Both the position numbers and the translations under genes were made by a program. From Streptomyces sp. DT2A-34 (GTDB taxonomy: Bacteria > Actinomycetota > Actinomycetes > Streptomycetales > Streptomycetaceae), in the NCBI RefSeq assembly GCF_030499515.1, contig NZ_JASTWJ010000001.1, positions 1,426,001-1,490,000 on the forward strand: DNA of 64,000 nucleotides. The letters run 5' to 3'. The stretch's first letter is position 1. Every line of letters begins with the position of its first letter. The notes below the pieces were generated by a model. The model saw only the letters and a program-made list of their open reading frames with translations. It had not been told where the DNA came from and ran no database searches. Positions 9,451 through 17,906 of the stretch are shown one piece after another.

Positions 9451-10734
9451 TCAGATGCTCCTCAGAGCGCTCTCGAGGATCTCGGCGCCTTCCTCGGCCT
9501 CCGCGACGGTGAGGGACAGGGGCGGGGCGACGCGCAGCGAAGTGGTGTTGTGACCACCGCCCCTGCCGATGAGGAGGCCGCCCTCGCGGGCCGCCTCCAG
9601 CACGGCCGACGCGGCGGCCGGGTCGGCCTCGTCCGTGCCGGGCCTGGTGATCTCGATGCCCAGCATCAGGCCCCGGCCGCGCACCTCCCGTACGTGCGGT
9701 GCCTGCGCCGCGACGGCCCGCAGCCGCTCGACGAGCAGTCCGCCGACACGCCGGGCGTTGCCCTGGAGGTCGTGTTCCAGCAGGTAGTTGAGGTTGGCGA
9801 GGCCGGCCGCCATGGTGATCTGGGTGCCCCCGAAGGTCGAGATGCTGTTGGCGTCCAGGCAGTTCATGATCTCGGCGCGGGCGACGACACCGCCGATGGA
9901 CATGCCGTTGCCGATGCCCTTGGCGAAGGTTATGATGTCCGGCGGACCGGACCGCCCGTGCGCCTGCCAGCCCCAGAAGTGGTCGCCGGTGCGGCCCCAG
10001 CCGGTCTGCACCTCGTCGGCGATCCACAGGACGCCGCGCTCGGCGAGCACCTCGCGGAACGCGGCGTACAGCCCGTCAGGACCCGAGGTGAAGCCGCCGA
10101 CGCCCTGGATGGGCTCGGCGATGAGGGCCGCGGGCGGGCGGGTGTGGCCGAGGACGTCCACCAGGTCGTCGACGCAGGCCGCGATGAAGTCGTCGTCGCT
10201 CAGCTGCGCGTACGGCCCACGCGTGCGCACCCCGCCGTGGACGTACAGCGTCTGCAGCGGCGACAGCGAGGTCGGCGACCAGCCGCGGTTGCCGGTGACG
10301 CCGACCGCGCTGAAGGAGCGGCCGTGGTAGCTGTTGCGCATCGCGAGAATCGTGTTGCTCTGCCGGTAGGTCGTCGCGAGCAGCAGGGCGGTGTCGTTGG
10401 CCTCGGTGCCGGAGGTGGTGAAGAAGACGCGGGCGTCCGGGATGCCGCTCAAGTGGGCGATGCGCTCGGCTAGTTCGACCATGGGCCGGTTGAGGTACAG
10501 GGTCGAGGAGTGGATGATCCGCCCGGCCTGCTCGCTCACCGCCTTGGTGACCTCGGGCAGCGCGTGCGCGGTCATCGTCGTCAGGATGCCGCCGAAGAAG
10601 TCGAGGTACCGGTTGCCCTCGGAGTCCCACACGTACCGGCCCTCGCCGTGGGTGATCTCCAACGGCTCCTCGTAGTAGAGGGCGAGCCAGTCCGGCATGA
10701 CGGCACGGTGGCGTCCCAGCAGGTCCTTGGTCAC
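9451..10734 (-). CDS. Class III aminotransferase (beta-alanine/aminoisobutyrate:pyruvate type)
   Basis: A 427-residue PLP-dependent class III (omega) aminotransferase. Visible features are the SGTEANDTAL cofactor-phosphate region near residue 110, the IADEVQTGWGRTG block with the PLP aspartate, and the Schiff-base lysine in ITFAKGIGNGM. In this cluster the expected reaction is transfer of the amino group of beta-alanine (from uracil) or 3-aminoisobutyrate (from thymine) to pyruvate, giving a semialdehyde. Its ATG start overlaps the stop of ureidopropionase copy 2 by 4 bp, a sign of translational coupling of ureidopropionase and transaminase steps. Confidence 0.88.
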   Translation of the reverse strand: MTKDLLGRHRAVMPDWLALYYEEPLEITHGEGRYVWDSEGNRYLDFFGGILTTMTAHALPEVTKAVSEQAGRIIHSSTLYLNRPMVELAERIAHLSGIPDARVFFTTSGTEANDTALLLATTYRQSNTILAMRNSYHGRSFSAVGVTGNRGWSPTSLSPLQTLYVHGGVRTRGPYAQLSDDDFIAACVDDLVDVLGHTRPPAALIAEPIQGVGGFTSGPDGLYAAFREVLAERGVLWIADEVQTGWGRTGDHFWGWQAHGRSGPPDIITFAKGIGNGMSIGGVVARAEIMNCLDANSISTFGGTQITMAAGLANLNYLLEHDLQGNARRVGGLLVERLRAVAAQAPHVREVRGRGLMLGIEITRPGTDEADPAAASAVLEAAREGGLLIGRGGGHNTTSLRVAPPLSLTVAEAEEGAEILESALRSI

Positions 10735-11573
10735 GGCCGCACCAGCCCTTCGTAGGCGTCGGGGCGGCGGTCACGATAGAAGGCCCACTGCTGCCGCACT
10801 TCCTCGATGAGGTCGAAGTCGAGGTCCCGGACGACGAGTTCCTCGCCCTTGTCACTGGCGACCTCACCGACGAACCGGCCGCGCGGGTCGACGAAGTACG
10901 ACGTCCCGTAGAAGTCGTTGTCCCCGTACGGCTCCTGCCCGACGCGGTTGATCGCGGCGACGAAGTACTCGTTGGCGACGGCCGCCGCGGGCTGCTCCAG
11001 CTGCCAGAGGTACGCGGACAGACCCCGCGAGGTGGCCGACGGGTTGTACACCAACTGGGCGCCGTTGAGCCCGAGTTGGCGCCAGCCCTCGGGGAAGTGG
11101 CGGTCGTAGCAGATGTAGACGCCGACCTTGCCGACGGCGGTGTCGAAGACGGGCCAGCCGATGTTGCCCGGCTTGAAGTAGTACTTCTCCCAGAAGCCCT
11201 TCACCTGCGGGATGTGGTGCTTGCGGTACTTGCCGAGGAAGGTGCCGTCGGCGTCGATCACGGCCGCGGTGTTGTAGTAGAACCCGGACTGCTCGACCTC
11301 GAAGACGGGCACGACGACCACCATGCCCGTCTCGCGGGCGAGCTCCTGCATACGGCGCACGGTCGGCCCGTCGGGTACCGGCTCGGCCCAGCGGTAGTGC
11401 TCCGGTTCCTGGACCTGACAGAAGTAGGGAGCGTTGAAGACTTCCTGAAACCCGATGATCTTGGCGCCCTGCCGGGCCGCCTCGCGGGCGTGCTCCTCGT
11501 GTTTCGCCACCATGGACTCGGTGTCGCCGGTCCAGGTCGCCTGGACCAGAGCGGCACGTACGACGTTGGCCAT
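10731..11573 (-). CDS. Nitrilase-superfamily beta-ureidopropionase-like hydrolase, copy 2
   Basis: A 280-residue paralogue of the protein at 6861-7703, with the same Glu44, Lys118 and Cys155 catalytic triad. Long stretches are near identical between the two (YICYDRHFPEGWR and PSATSRGLSAYLWQLEQP). It is the first gene of the minus-strand cluster and is translationally coupled to the aminotransferase. The differences lie mostly in the N-terminal third and C-terminal tail, where substrate entry is expected. The two copies probably handle different N-carbamoyl products; which one takes which cannot be told from sequence alone. Confidence 0.9.
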   Translation of the reverse strand: MANVVRAALVQATWTGDTESMVAKHEEHAREAARQGAKIIGFQEVFNAPYFCQVQEPEHYRWAEPVPDGPTVRRMQELARETGMVVVVPVFEVEQSGFYYNTAAVIDADGTFLGKYRKHHIPQVKGFWEKYYFKPGNIGWPVFDTAVGKVGVYICYDRHFPEGWRQLGLNGAQLVYNPSATSRGLSAYLWQLEQPAAAVANEYFVAAINRVGQEPYGDNDFYGTSYFVDPRGRFVGEVASDKGEELVVRDLDFDLIEEVRQQWAFYRDRRPDAYEGLVRP

Positions 11574-11594
11574 GAGCTGCTCCTTCGACGGGAC

Positions 11595-11710
11595 CTCAGA
11601 GCCTCTACGCCCGTAGAGGTGGCCGTAGTGGCTTGAAAGTAAGCCCCGGGAACAGCCTTGCCAAGACCATCGTCGTTAACCCGCTGAGTCGATCACGTTT
11701 CACACTCCAG
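11595..11710 (-). promoter_or_regulatory. Promoter/operator region of the pyrimidine cluster
   Basis: Upstream of the first cluster gene lies a perfect inverted repeat, CCTCTACG-cc-CGTAGAGG (11602-11619), which could be an operator or a leader hairpin. A GTTTCAC motif (11697-11703) matches the core of the repeats found at 7823-7863. The shared motif at the two intergenic points of the cluster supports joint regulation. Confidence 0.4.
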
Positions 11711-11765
11711 TGGGGGACGGATGGGGCCGGTGGGGCGGGTGGGCGGCGCGGGCTGCGGGTGGGTG

Positions 11766-13640
11766 TCAGGCCGTGAAGCCGGCCACCCGCAGGGCATGCA
11801 CAAGATCCCAGTGACGCTCGTCCGACACACCCCGGGCGGCCTCCAGCAGCAGCGGTACGAGCGTCCTCGGGTCGGGCGCTGCGCTGCGGGCGGCCTCCTC
11901 CGGGGTGCGGACGCGGACGCACGCGTCGAGCAGCGCGCGGACCTCACGGTGCCGCCCCTCGCCGACCAGCCCCACCACGGCCTGCCCGATCTCGTGCGCG
12001 GGCCGCGCCACGCCCTGCCGCAGGATCTGCTCCCCGTCGTCGGCACGCCCCGCCCCGGTCAGCGCGTCGGCCGCGGCCACGAGCCGCTCGGCGGGCAGCG
12101 AGGCGGCCTCCCAGAGCAGGCTCGCCCAGTCGGCGCCGAGTCCGGCGCGCTGCATCTCGGCGGCGAGCAGGGGGAAGCGTACGGCGGGCCAGTACGCGGC
12201 CTCCACGAGCAGCACATGCGCCTCACCGGTGCGCCCCTCGCCACGCAGCCGCACCAGGGTCTCCACGGTCCCGACGACCTCCCGCCGGCCCGCCGGGTCC
12301 ATCGGCTCGGCCTGCGGCTGCGGCGACGTGTGCACGGCTCTCTCGGCGGCGGCCCCGGTGAACCGGGCCCCGCGTGGACTGCGGCCGGTGGTGGCGGGCT
12401 GCGCGGGAAGGGTGGGTTCGGCGGCCGGCGGTACGACGAGGGGGGTCGCCTCCTCCTCGACCATCCCGGCGAAGCGGGCGCTGCCTCGACGGCGCTTGCG
12501 TTGTTTGGGGGTGGGGGCGGGGCCGGGGGCGGTGAAGGGGGCCTGGGCGTGGTCTTCGGGCGTCGCGTCGGCGGAGTGCCGCACTTCCGGCCAGTCGGAC
12601 GCCGCGGTGGCGCCGAAGGGGGCGGTTCGGAGCGTGGGATGCGCGGCGGGGCGGTCCGTATCGGCGCCCGCGCCCGGCGTGTCCGGCCAGTCGGACGGCC
12701 CGGCGATGCCTCCCGGCGCATAAGGGTCCGCGGGCCGCCCCTGGACGGAGCCGTGGCCTTCCACCGGCCCGGCACCGGAGCGCCGCCGCGCTGCGCGCCA
12801 CTCGGCTGCTTCGGCGGCCGAGGTGGCGGCTCGGCGCCCCTCGTGCCGGTCCGCGGCCGTCCCGGCAGGGGCCGCCCCCCGCCCTTCGGACCGGCCGGGA
12901 GCCTGGGCCGCCGACCGCGCGTCGCGCTGATGCGGCACACCCGGGAATCCGCCACCGGAAGAGCCGGTCCCGCTCGATTGCCTACGGCCCGCCCCGGACG
13001 CGACGTCCTCGGACCCGAGGTCCCCGAACCCGTCGTCCCGCAACCTCCCGCCCTCGACCCCGGCGTCGACGCGGAACACGGACCCCTCCCCCACCCGGTC
13101 CCGCCGTATCGCCTGACCCCGTTCGCTCGCCGCACGGCGGTCCAGGTCGGCCATCCGGGCGCGCAGTTCGGCGCACCGGGCGGTGGCGCGTTCGTGGTCG
13201 TCGCGGGCCCAGGCGAGGTCGAGACGGATGGTGTCGGCCTCCTCCTGGCTGGTGGCGGCGGCGAGCGATCGGCCCAGTTCCGCCTGCCGTTCGGCGGCGT
13301 ACCGCTGCTCTCGGAGCATGACGTCGAGCCGGTCGCCGAGGGCGTCGCGGCCGCCGGGCCGGGAGTCGTACGCGGCGAGGGCGGCGGCGTGCAGGGCGCG
13401 GGCGCGTTCCGTCTCGGGGCCGGCGCCGCCGGGACCGTACTGGCCGGCGAGATCGTGCAGGAGTGACTCCACCACGTCCCAGGGCGGCACTTCCCGTCCG
13501 TCGAGGCAGGCCCGCATGCCCTCGGGGTCGCGCTGCCAGAACACCCCGCACCAGCCGCCGCCCTGATCCAGGCGCGCCAGAAGGCCGTCCAGGTAGTTCA
13601 CGAACTCCCGAACCCGGGCCGGGAGTTGATCCACTGACAT
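11766..13640 (-). CDS. Large hypothetical protein with helical N-terminus and Pro/Ala-rich middle
   Basis: A 624-residue protein that I do not recognise beyond being of a type common in Streptomyces. Residues 1-180 are helical and coiled-coil-like, rich in Arg, Glu and Ala (for example AERQAELGRSLAAATSQEEA). Residues ~190-450 are low-complexity, Gly/Ser/Pro/Ala-rich and probably disordered. The last ~170 residues form an alpha-helical, TPR-like repeat domain (for example VETLVRLRGEGRTGEAHVLL). No signal peptide, membrane segment or catalytic motif is seen. The ATG at 13640 is the only good start. It is divergent from the region leading to the XRE regulator and probably monocistronic. Confidence 0.6.
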   Translation of the reverse strand: MSVDQLPARVREFVNYLDGLLARLDQGGGWCGVFWQRDPEGMRACLDGREVPPWDVVESLLHDLAGQYGPGGAGPETERARALHAAALAAYDSRPGGRDALGDRLDVMLREQRYAAERQAELGRSLAAATSQEEADTIRLDLAWARDDHERATARCAELRARMADLDRRAASERGQAIRRDRVGEGSVFRVDAGVEGGRLRDDGFGDLGSEDVASGAGRRQSSGTGSSGGGFPGVPHQRDARSAAQAPGRSEGRGAAPAGTAADRHEGRRAATSAAEAAEWRAARRRSGAGPVEGHGSVQGRPADPYAPGGIAGPSDWPDTPGAGADTDRPAAHPTLRTAPFGATAASDWPEVRHSADATPEDHAQAPFTAPGPAPTPKQRKRRRGSARFAGMVEEEATPLVVPPAAEPTLPAQPATTGRSPRGARFTGAAAERAVHTSPQPQAEPMDPAGRREVVGTVETLVRLRGEGRTGEAHVLLVEAAYWPAVRFPLLAAEMQRAGLGADWASLLWEAASLPAERLVAAADALTGAGRADDGEQILRQGVARPAHEIGQAVVGLVGEGRHREVRALLDACVRVRTPEEAARSAAPDPRTLVPLLLEAARGVSDERHWDLVHALRVAGFTA

Positions 13641-13772
13641 CGCCCAACTCCCGCCAGACCGGAGTACTCCGGTCCGTTAGGCAACACCAGCCATGTTACG
13701 AACGCGCTACGGGAAGTTTTCCGAATGGACGCGGAGTACGCCGCACCTGCCGGAACGTGACGTGCGTGTCCG

Positions 13773-14042
13773 TCAGGCGGCGACCTCCACAACCGGTGTG
13801 CAGCGCCCGGCGAGTTCGTCCATCGACAGGCCGAGGGCGTGCGCCAGTGCGGCCACCGTGAAGAAGGCGGGGGTCGGCGCCCGGCCGGTCTCGATCTTCC
13901 GCAGCGTCTCGGCCGAGATACCGGCACTCGCCGCGACCTCGACCATGCTGCGGCCGCCGCGTGCCTCGCGGAGCAGCCGGCCGAGCCGCTCGCCGCGTTC
14001 ACGCTCTTCGGGGGTGAGAGGGGTGCGCACCATGGCGCCCAT
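13773..14042 (-). CDS. Small XRE-family transcriptional regulator
   Basis: An ~89-residue helix-turn-helix protein of the Cro/C1-XRE type. The HTH is clear: RLGRLLREARGGRSMVEVAA followed by AGISAETLRKIETGRAPTPA. The rest is a short helical tail, so it is little more than a DNA-binding domain. Start taken at ATG 14042; ATG 14033 is an alternative and neither has a good ribosome binding site. It is divergent from a methionine aminopeptidase gene and shares a 56-bp gap that contains a palindrome, so it probably controls itself and that gene. Confidence 0.85.
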   Translation of the reverse strand: MGAMVRTPLTPEERERGERLGRLLREARGGRSMVEVAASAGISAETLRKIETGRAPTPAFFTVAALAHALGLSMDELAGRCTPVVEVAA

Positions 14043-14045
14043 TCT

Positions 14046-14098
14046 AATACCGCACCCACCCGACCGACCCCTATTCAAATACCGGTATAGTAATTGGC
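14046..14098 (+). promoter_or_regulatory. Divergent promoter with palindromic operator; leaderless map promoter
   Basis: A perfect palindrome ATACCGGTAT lies at 14079-14088, with a related half site AATACCG at 14046-14052. The palindrome overlaps a -10-like TATAGT (14086-14091) that ends only 7 bp before the ATG of the aminopeptidase gene. Transcription from it would start at or next to the ATG, giving a leaderless mRNA. No ribosome binding site is present. The XRE protein encoded divergently is the natural candidate to bind the palindrome and block this promoter. Confidence 0.55.
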
Positions 14099-14875
14099 AT
14101 GGTGGAACTGAAGACGGACACGTCGATCGATGAGATGTATGCGGCCGGGCAGGTCGTCGGCCAGGCCCTCACGGCCGTACACAAGGCGGCCGACGTGGGG
14201 GTTTCCCTGCTGGAGCTGGACGAGGTGGCGCGTGAGGTGCTGCGCGCGGCGGGCGCGACCTCCCCCTTCCTCGGCTACCGGCCCTCCTTCGCCCCCGTTC
14301 CCTTCCCCGCCGTCATCTGCGCCTCGGTGAACGACGCGATCGTGCACGGCATCCCGACCGGTTACCGCCTGCGCGACGGCGACCTCGTCTCCATCGACTG
14401 CGGCGCCGAACTGGGCGGCTGGGCGGGCGACTCGGCGATCAGCTTCACGGTCGGCAGGGCGCGACCCGCCGACGTACGGCTGGTCGAGACGGCGGAACGG
14501 GCGCTGGCGGCCGGCATCGAGGCGGCCGTGGTCGGCAATCGCCTCGGCGACATCGCGCACGCGATCGGCTCGGTCTGCCGGGCCGCCGGGTACGGCATCC
14601 CGGACGGTTTCGGAGGGCACGGTATCGGCCGCAAGATGCACGAGGATCCGTCGGTGCCGAACGAGGGCCGTCCGGGCCGGGGCATGCCGCTGCGGCACGG
14701 CCTGGTCCTCGCCATCGAGCCGATGCTCATCGCGAGCGGCGAGGACGGCTACCACGCCGCCCCGGACGGCTGGACCCTGCGCACGAACGACGGCTCCCGC
14801 GCGGCGCACGTGGAGCACACGGTGGCGATCACTGGCGCGGGACCGCGCATTCTCACCAGCCGGGAAGCCCTCTGA
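14099..14875 (+). CDS. map: Type I methionine aminopeptidase, accessory copy
   Basis: A 258-residue M24 metallopeptidase that would remove the initiator methionine from proteins. Ligands typical of methionine aminopeptidases are visible: the two aspartates in VSIDCGAELGGWAGDSAISF, the histidine in GFGGHGIGRKMHEDP, the glutamate in LAIEPM and the final glutamate in HVEHTVAIT. The substrate-side histidine lies in VNDAIVHGIP. Its pairing with a tiny XRE regulator and a repressible leaderless promoter suggests a conditionally expressed second copy and not the housekeeping enzyme, which is normally found in the ribosomal protein region. Confidence 0.9.
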   Translation: MVELKTDTSIDEMYAAGQVVGQALTAVHKAADVGVSLLELDEVAREVLRAAGATSPFLGYRPSFAPVPFPAVICASVNDAIVHGIPTGYRLRDGDLVSIDCGAELGGWAGDSAISFTVGRARPADVRLVETAERALAAGIEAAVVGNRLGDIAHAIGSVCRAAGYGIPDGFGGHGIGRKMHEDPSVPNEGRPGRGMPLRHGLVLAIEPMLIASGEDGYHAAPDGWTLRTNDGSRAAHVEHTVAITGAGPRILTSREAL

Positions 14876-15218
14876 GAACACCGCCCGCCGCGCCCTGCGC
14901 CCGCCGAGCGTGATGCGTACCGACGGCCGAACAGTGCGCCCCGGCGGCTCCCCTCCCCGGCTTTCGCGCACGGCACGCGCGACCACGGAGAGGCGCGACC
15001 TGGAAACGTTTCTTCGCGCATGCGCACGGCAAATCTCGACGGGCACGATGCCTCATGCCAGGCACATGTGCGCCGACACCAGACCAGAGTCATCCGCCTT
15101 TTCATACCGTCACACTTTCGTGCCACCTCTTGCCCCACCCTCACGTTCCGCAGCTAGCTGTGTGCTGCGCCCGTTCCCCATCCGGGGAGTGGGCCAACAC
15201 CCGCAGTGAGGAGTGGTC
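14876..15218. other. 343-bp intergenic region upstream of the lasso peptide operon
   Basis: No convincing gene is present. The stretch is less GC-rich in its second half, and a GAGGAG ribosome binding site lies at 15208-15213, 5 bp before the lasso precursor ATG. The promoter of the lasso operon should lie here, but no clear -35/-10 pair could be fixed. Confidence 0.4.
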
Positions 15219-15329
15219 ATGAAGAAGGCATACGAAGCACCGACGCTCGTCCGGCTCGGCACGTTCCGCAAGGAGACGGGGCTCCTGGGACGCTCCGGCA
15301 ACGACCGGCTGATCCTGAGCAAGAACTGA
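15219..15329 (+). CDS. Lasso peptide precursor, citrulassin type
   Basis: A 36-residue precursor peptide with a strong GAGGAG ribosome binding site. The 21-residue leader has the YxxPxL...G..F motif (YEAPTLVRLGTF) that the RRE protein binds, and the conserved Thr at position -2 (KETG). The 15-residue core LLGRSGNDRLILSKN would be closed between the N-terminus of Leu1 and the side chain of Asp8. The pattern LLGxxGNDRLxLSKN is that of the citrulassin family as I remember it, in which Arg9 can be converted to citrulline by a separate peptidyl arginine deiminase. No deiminase gene is in this window. The Arg4-Ser5 pair may be a variant of the core. Confidence 0.9.
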   Translation: MKKAYEAPTLVRLGTFRKETGLLGRSGNDRLILSKN

Positions 15330-15354
15330 CGGGCGACGGCGCTGACCCGACGTC

Positions 15355-17199
15355 ATGACTGAACTGCACGAAAGTGCGGGGACGGGCCCCGGCGACGCGG
15401 ACTTCGCGGTCTTCACCGACCGTGCGGACGCGGCCGCCGTGGCCCGCTCCTTCACCCGGCCCGGTCTCCGCACCCTCACCCACGCGTCGGGCCGGCCCTG
15501 GCTGGTCGGCCGCTGGCACGACGGGGACCTCGTCACGGCGAGCGCCGGAGCCACGGCCCTCGCCGTCGTCGGCTGCTGTCCGGTCGACGCGGACGAACTG
15601 CGGCGCAGGGCCGCACGGCTGAGGGACTTCGCGGAGCTCGACGCGCTGGCCCGCTCCCTGCCCGGCAGCTTCCACCTCGTCGCCGCCCTCGACGGACAGG
15701 TCCGGGTGCAGGGCACCGCCTCGGGTCTGCGGCTGGTCTTCCACGCGGAGATCGACGGCGTACGGGTGGCCGCCACCCGCGCCGACACGCTGGCCGCCGC
15801 CCTCGACCTCGAACCCGACCCGCGGGAGCTGGCCGTCCGGCTGCTGTGGCCGGCCCCCCACCCCCTGTACGAGACCTCCCTGTGGCGCGCGGTCACCGCC
15901 GTGCCCCCGCAGGACGCCGTGATCGTCGCCGCGGACGGGCGCTCCGTACGGCACACCCGCTGGTGGACACCGCCGGAGCCGGTCCGGCCCCTCGCCGAGG
16001 CGGCGCCGGTGATCCGGGCGGCTCTGGAGGAGGCCGTTCAGGCGCGGACCCGGCAGGGCGGCGTGGTGAGCTGCGACCTGTCCGGCGGGCTGGACTCCAC
16101 CTCCGTCTGCTTCCTCGCCGACCGCTCCCCCGCCCGCGTGGTGGCCAGTACCTGGCCGGGCCGCGATCCGGCCGACACGGACCTGCAGTGGGCGGAGCGG
16201 GCCGCGGAGCACCTCCCGGACGTCGAGCACGTCATCTGGGACGCGGACGCCTCACCGCTGGTCTACGACGACCTGCTCGGCATCGACGACCTCCTCGACG
16301 AGCCCACCATCGGCGTCATGGACCGCTCCCGGGTCCTGCACCACCTGCCCGCCCTCGCCGCACGCGGCAGCCGGGTGCACCTGACCGGCATCGGCGGCGA
16401 CCACGTGGCCTGGTGCTCCGAGGCCTACTACCACCGGCTGCTGCGCACCCGTCCGCTGTTCGCCGTGCGGCAGTTGCGCGGGTTCCGGGCCCTGTGGCAG
16501 TGGCCGCTCGGCGGCACGGTCCGCGCCCTCGCGGACTCGCGGCCGTACGGCAGGTGGCTCGCCGACGCCGCGGGCACGCTGCGCGATCCGTCGCCCTCCT
16601 CCGTGGCCACCGGGCTCGGCTGGGGCATGGCACCGCGGCTGTTCGGCTGGGTGACCGCGGACGCCGAGCGGCTGGCGCGCCGGGCGCTGCTCGACGCCGC
16701 GGCGACGGCGGCACCGCTGCATCCGGACCGGGGGATGCACGCGGACCTGGAGCAGATCCGCTCGACCACGCGCGTCATCCGCCAGTGGGACCGGATGGCG
16801 GCCCGCGCCGGTCTGCCGATGGCCTCCCCCTTCCTCGACGACCGCGTCATCGAGGCATGTCTGGCCGTACGCCCCGGCGAGCGCGTCACCCCGTGGGCGT
16901 ACAAGCCGGTGCTGACCGCCGCGATGAGCGGCCTGGTTCCCGAGGAGTGCCTGCGCCGCGCCACCAAGGCCACGGCCTCCATGGACGCCTCCGACGGGCT
17001 GCGCGCCCACCGCGCCGACCTGCTGGCGCTGTGGGAGGACTCCCGGCTGGCGCGACTCGGCCTGGTGGACGGCGCCGAGCTGCGCCGCCTCGCCCTACGG
17101 CCCGCCTCCCCCGGCCTGTCCGACGCCATCCTCTACTCCACGATCGCCGCCGAGGTGTGGCTGCGGGGGCTGTCCCGCAGCCGTGCCCGTACCCCCTGA
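15355..17199 (+). CDS. Lasso cyclase (asparagine synthetase homologue)
   Basis: A 614-residue asparagine-synthetase-like lasso cyclase. It is expected to adenylate the Asp8 side chain and join it to the new N-terminus while threading the tail. An N-terminal glutaminase-like half (about 1-200) lacks the N-terminal Cys of true asparagine synthetases, as is usual for lasso cyclases. The PP-loop ATP-binding motif SGGLDST begins near residue 243, with a GIGGDHVAWC segment further on. It starts 25 bp after the precursor gene and precedes the RRE protein by 30 bp. Confidence 0.93.
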   Translation: MTELHESAGTGPGDADFAVFTDRADAAAVARSFTRPGLRTLTHASGRPWLVGRWHDGDLVTASAGATALAVVGCCPVDADELRRRAARLRDFAELDALARSLPGSFHLVAALDGQVRVQGTASGLRLVFHAEIDGVRVAATRADTLAAALDLEPDPRELAVRLLWPAPHPLYETSLWRAVTAVPPQDAVIVAADGRSVRHTRWWTPPEPVRPLAEAAPVIRAALEEAVQARTRQGGVVSCDLSGGLDSTSVCFLADRSPARVVASTWPGRDPADTDLQWAERAAEHLPDVEHVIWDADASPLVYDDLLGIDDLLDEPTIGVMDRSRVLHHLPALAARGSRVHLTGIGGDHVAWCSEAYYHRLLRTRPLFAVRQLRGFRALWQWPLGGTVRALADSRPYGRWLADAAGTLRDPSPSSVATGLGWGMAPRLFGWVTADAERLARRALLDAAATAAPLHPDRGMHADLEQIRSTTRVIRQWDRMAARAGLPMASPFLDDRVIEACLAVRPGERVTPWAYKPVLTAAMSGLVPEECLRRATKATASMDASDGLRAHRADLLALWEDSRLARLGLVDGAELRRLALRPASPGLSDAILYSTIAAEVWLRGLSRSRARTP

Positions 17200-17229
17200 G
17201 AAGCCCCACCGCGTCAGAAAGGCGAGCGC

Positions 17230-17484
17230 ATGCCCTTGCGGTTCGACGCACATGTGTCCACGGCCGAGACCGACTACGGCACCGTCCTGCTGGACGAACG
17301 GGCCGGTACCTACTGGGAGTTGAACCCGACCGCCACCCTGGTGGTCCGTACGCTGCTGGAGGGCGGCGAGGAGGCGGACGCGGCCGCCGCCCTGGTCCGC
17401 GAGTTCGACATCGACCGGGCGCAGGCCCAGCGGGACGTCGAGGCGCTCGTCGGCCACCTGCGCGAGGCGGGGCTGGCCTCATGA
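17230..17484 (+). CDS. Lasso peptide RRE protein (PqqD-like)
   Basis: An 84-residue stand-alone RiPP recognition element of the PqqD fold, which binds the precursor leader and delivers it to the peptidase. The signature is a strand pair [20 protein letters not shown] followed by helices. Its stop overlaps the ATG of the leader peptidase gene (ATGA), so the two halves of the split B protein are made together. GAAAGGCGAG upstream serves as ribosome binding site. Confidence 0.9.
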   Translation: MPLRFDAHVSTAETDYGTVLLDERAGTYWELNPTATLVVRTLLEGGEEADAAAALVREFDIDRAQAQRDVEALVGHLREAGLAS

Positions 17485-17906
17485 CGACGCCCAGCGCGCT
17501 TCGACGCCCCACCGGCGTGCCCCTCGGCCGCCGCCTGGCCGCACGCCTCGTGCTGCTTCCCGCCGTCGCGCTCGCCCTGCTGCCGCCCCGCCGCATCCGC
17601 GCCGTCCTCGGCGTCCTGCGCCTCAGGGCCGCGCCCGCCACCACGGCGCAGGCCCAGGCCGCGCGGGACGCCATGTGCGCCGTCAGCCTGCGCTGCACCG
17701 GGCCGAAAGGGTGCCTGCCGCGCTCCCTGGGGGCCGCGTTGCTGTGCCGGCTCCAGGGGGCGTGGCCGACGTGGTGCGCCGGGGCCCGGGTCGTCCCGCC
17801 GTTCACCGCGCACGCCTGGATCGAGGCGGAGGGCCGCCCCGTCGGCGAGGGCGTACCGGACGGCTACTTCGCGCGGCTGGTGGCCGTCGAGCCGACCGAG
17901 CGATGA
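17481..17906 (+). CDS. Lasso peptide leader peptidase (transglutaminase-like)
   Basis: A 141-residue cysteine protease of the bacterial transglutaminase-like fold (lasso B2 protein) that removes the leader. The catalytic Cys is in [12 protein letters not shown] and the His in [16 protein letters not shown], which together form the family signature. A hydrophobic/basic N-terminal stretch precedes the domain. ATG 17481 overlaps the RRE stop, and its own stop overlaps the ATG of the exporter gene, so B1, B2 and D are translationally linked. Confidence 0.92.
   Translation: MTTPSALRRPTGVPLGRRLAARLVLLPAVALALLPPRRIRAVLGVLRLRAAPATTAQAQAARDAMCAVSLRCTGPKGCLPRSLGAALLCRLQGAWPTWCAGARVVPPFTAHAWIEAEGRPVGEGVPDGYFARLVAVEPTER

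Noticed and set aside
7763..9553. 596-codon plus-strand frame
   Set aside because: Antisense to the PucR regulator gene, which has clear domains.
11721..13466. 581-codon plus-strand frame
   Set aside because: Antisense to the 624-residue hypothetical gene. Both look low-complexity in the middle, but only the minus frame has structured ends and a proper start.
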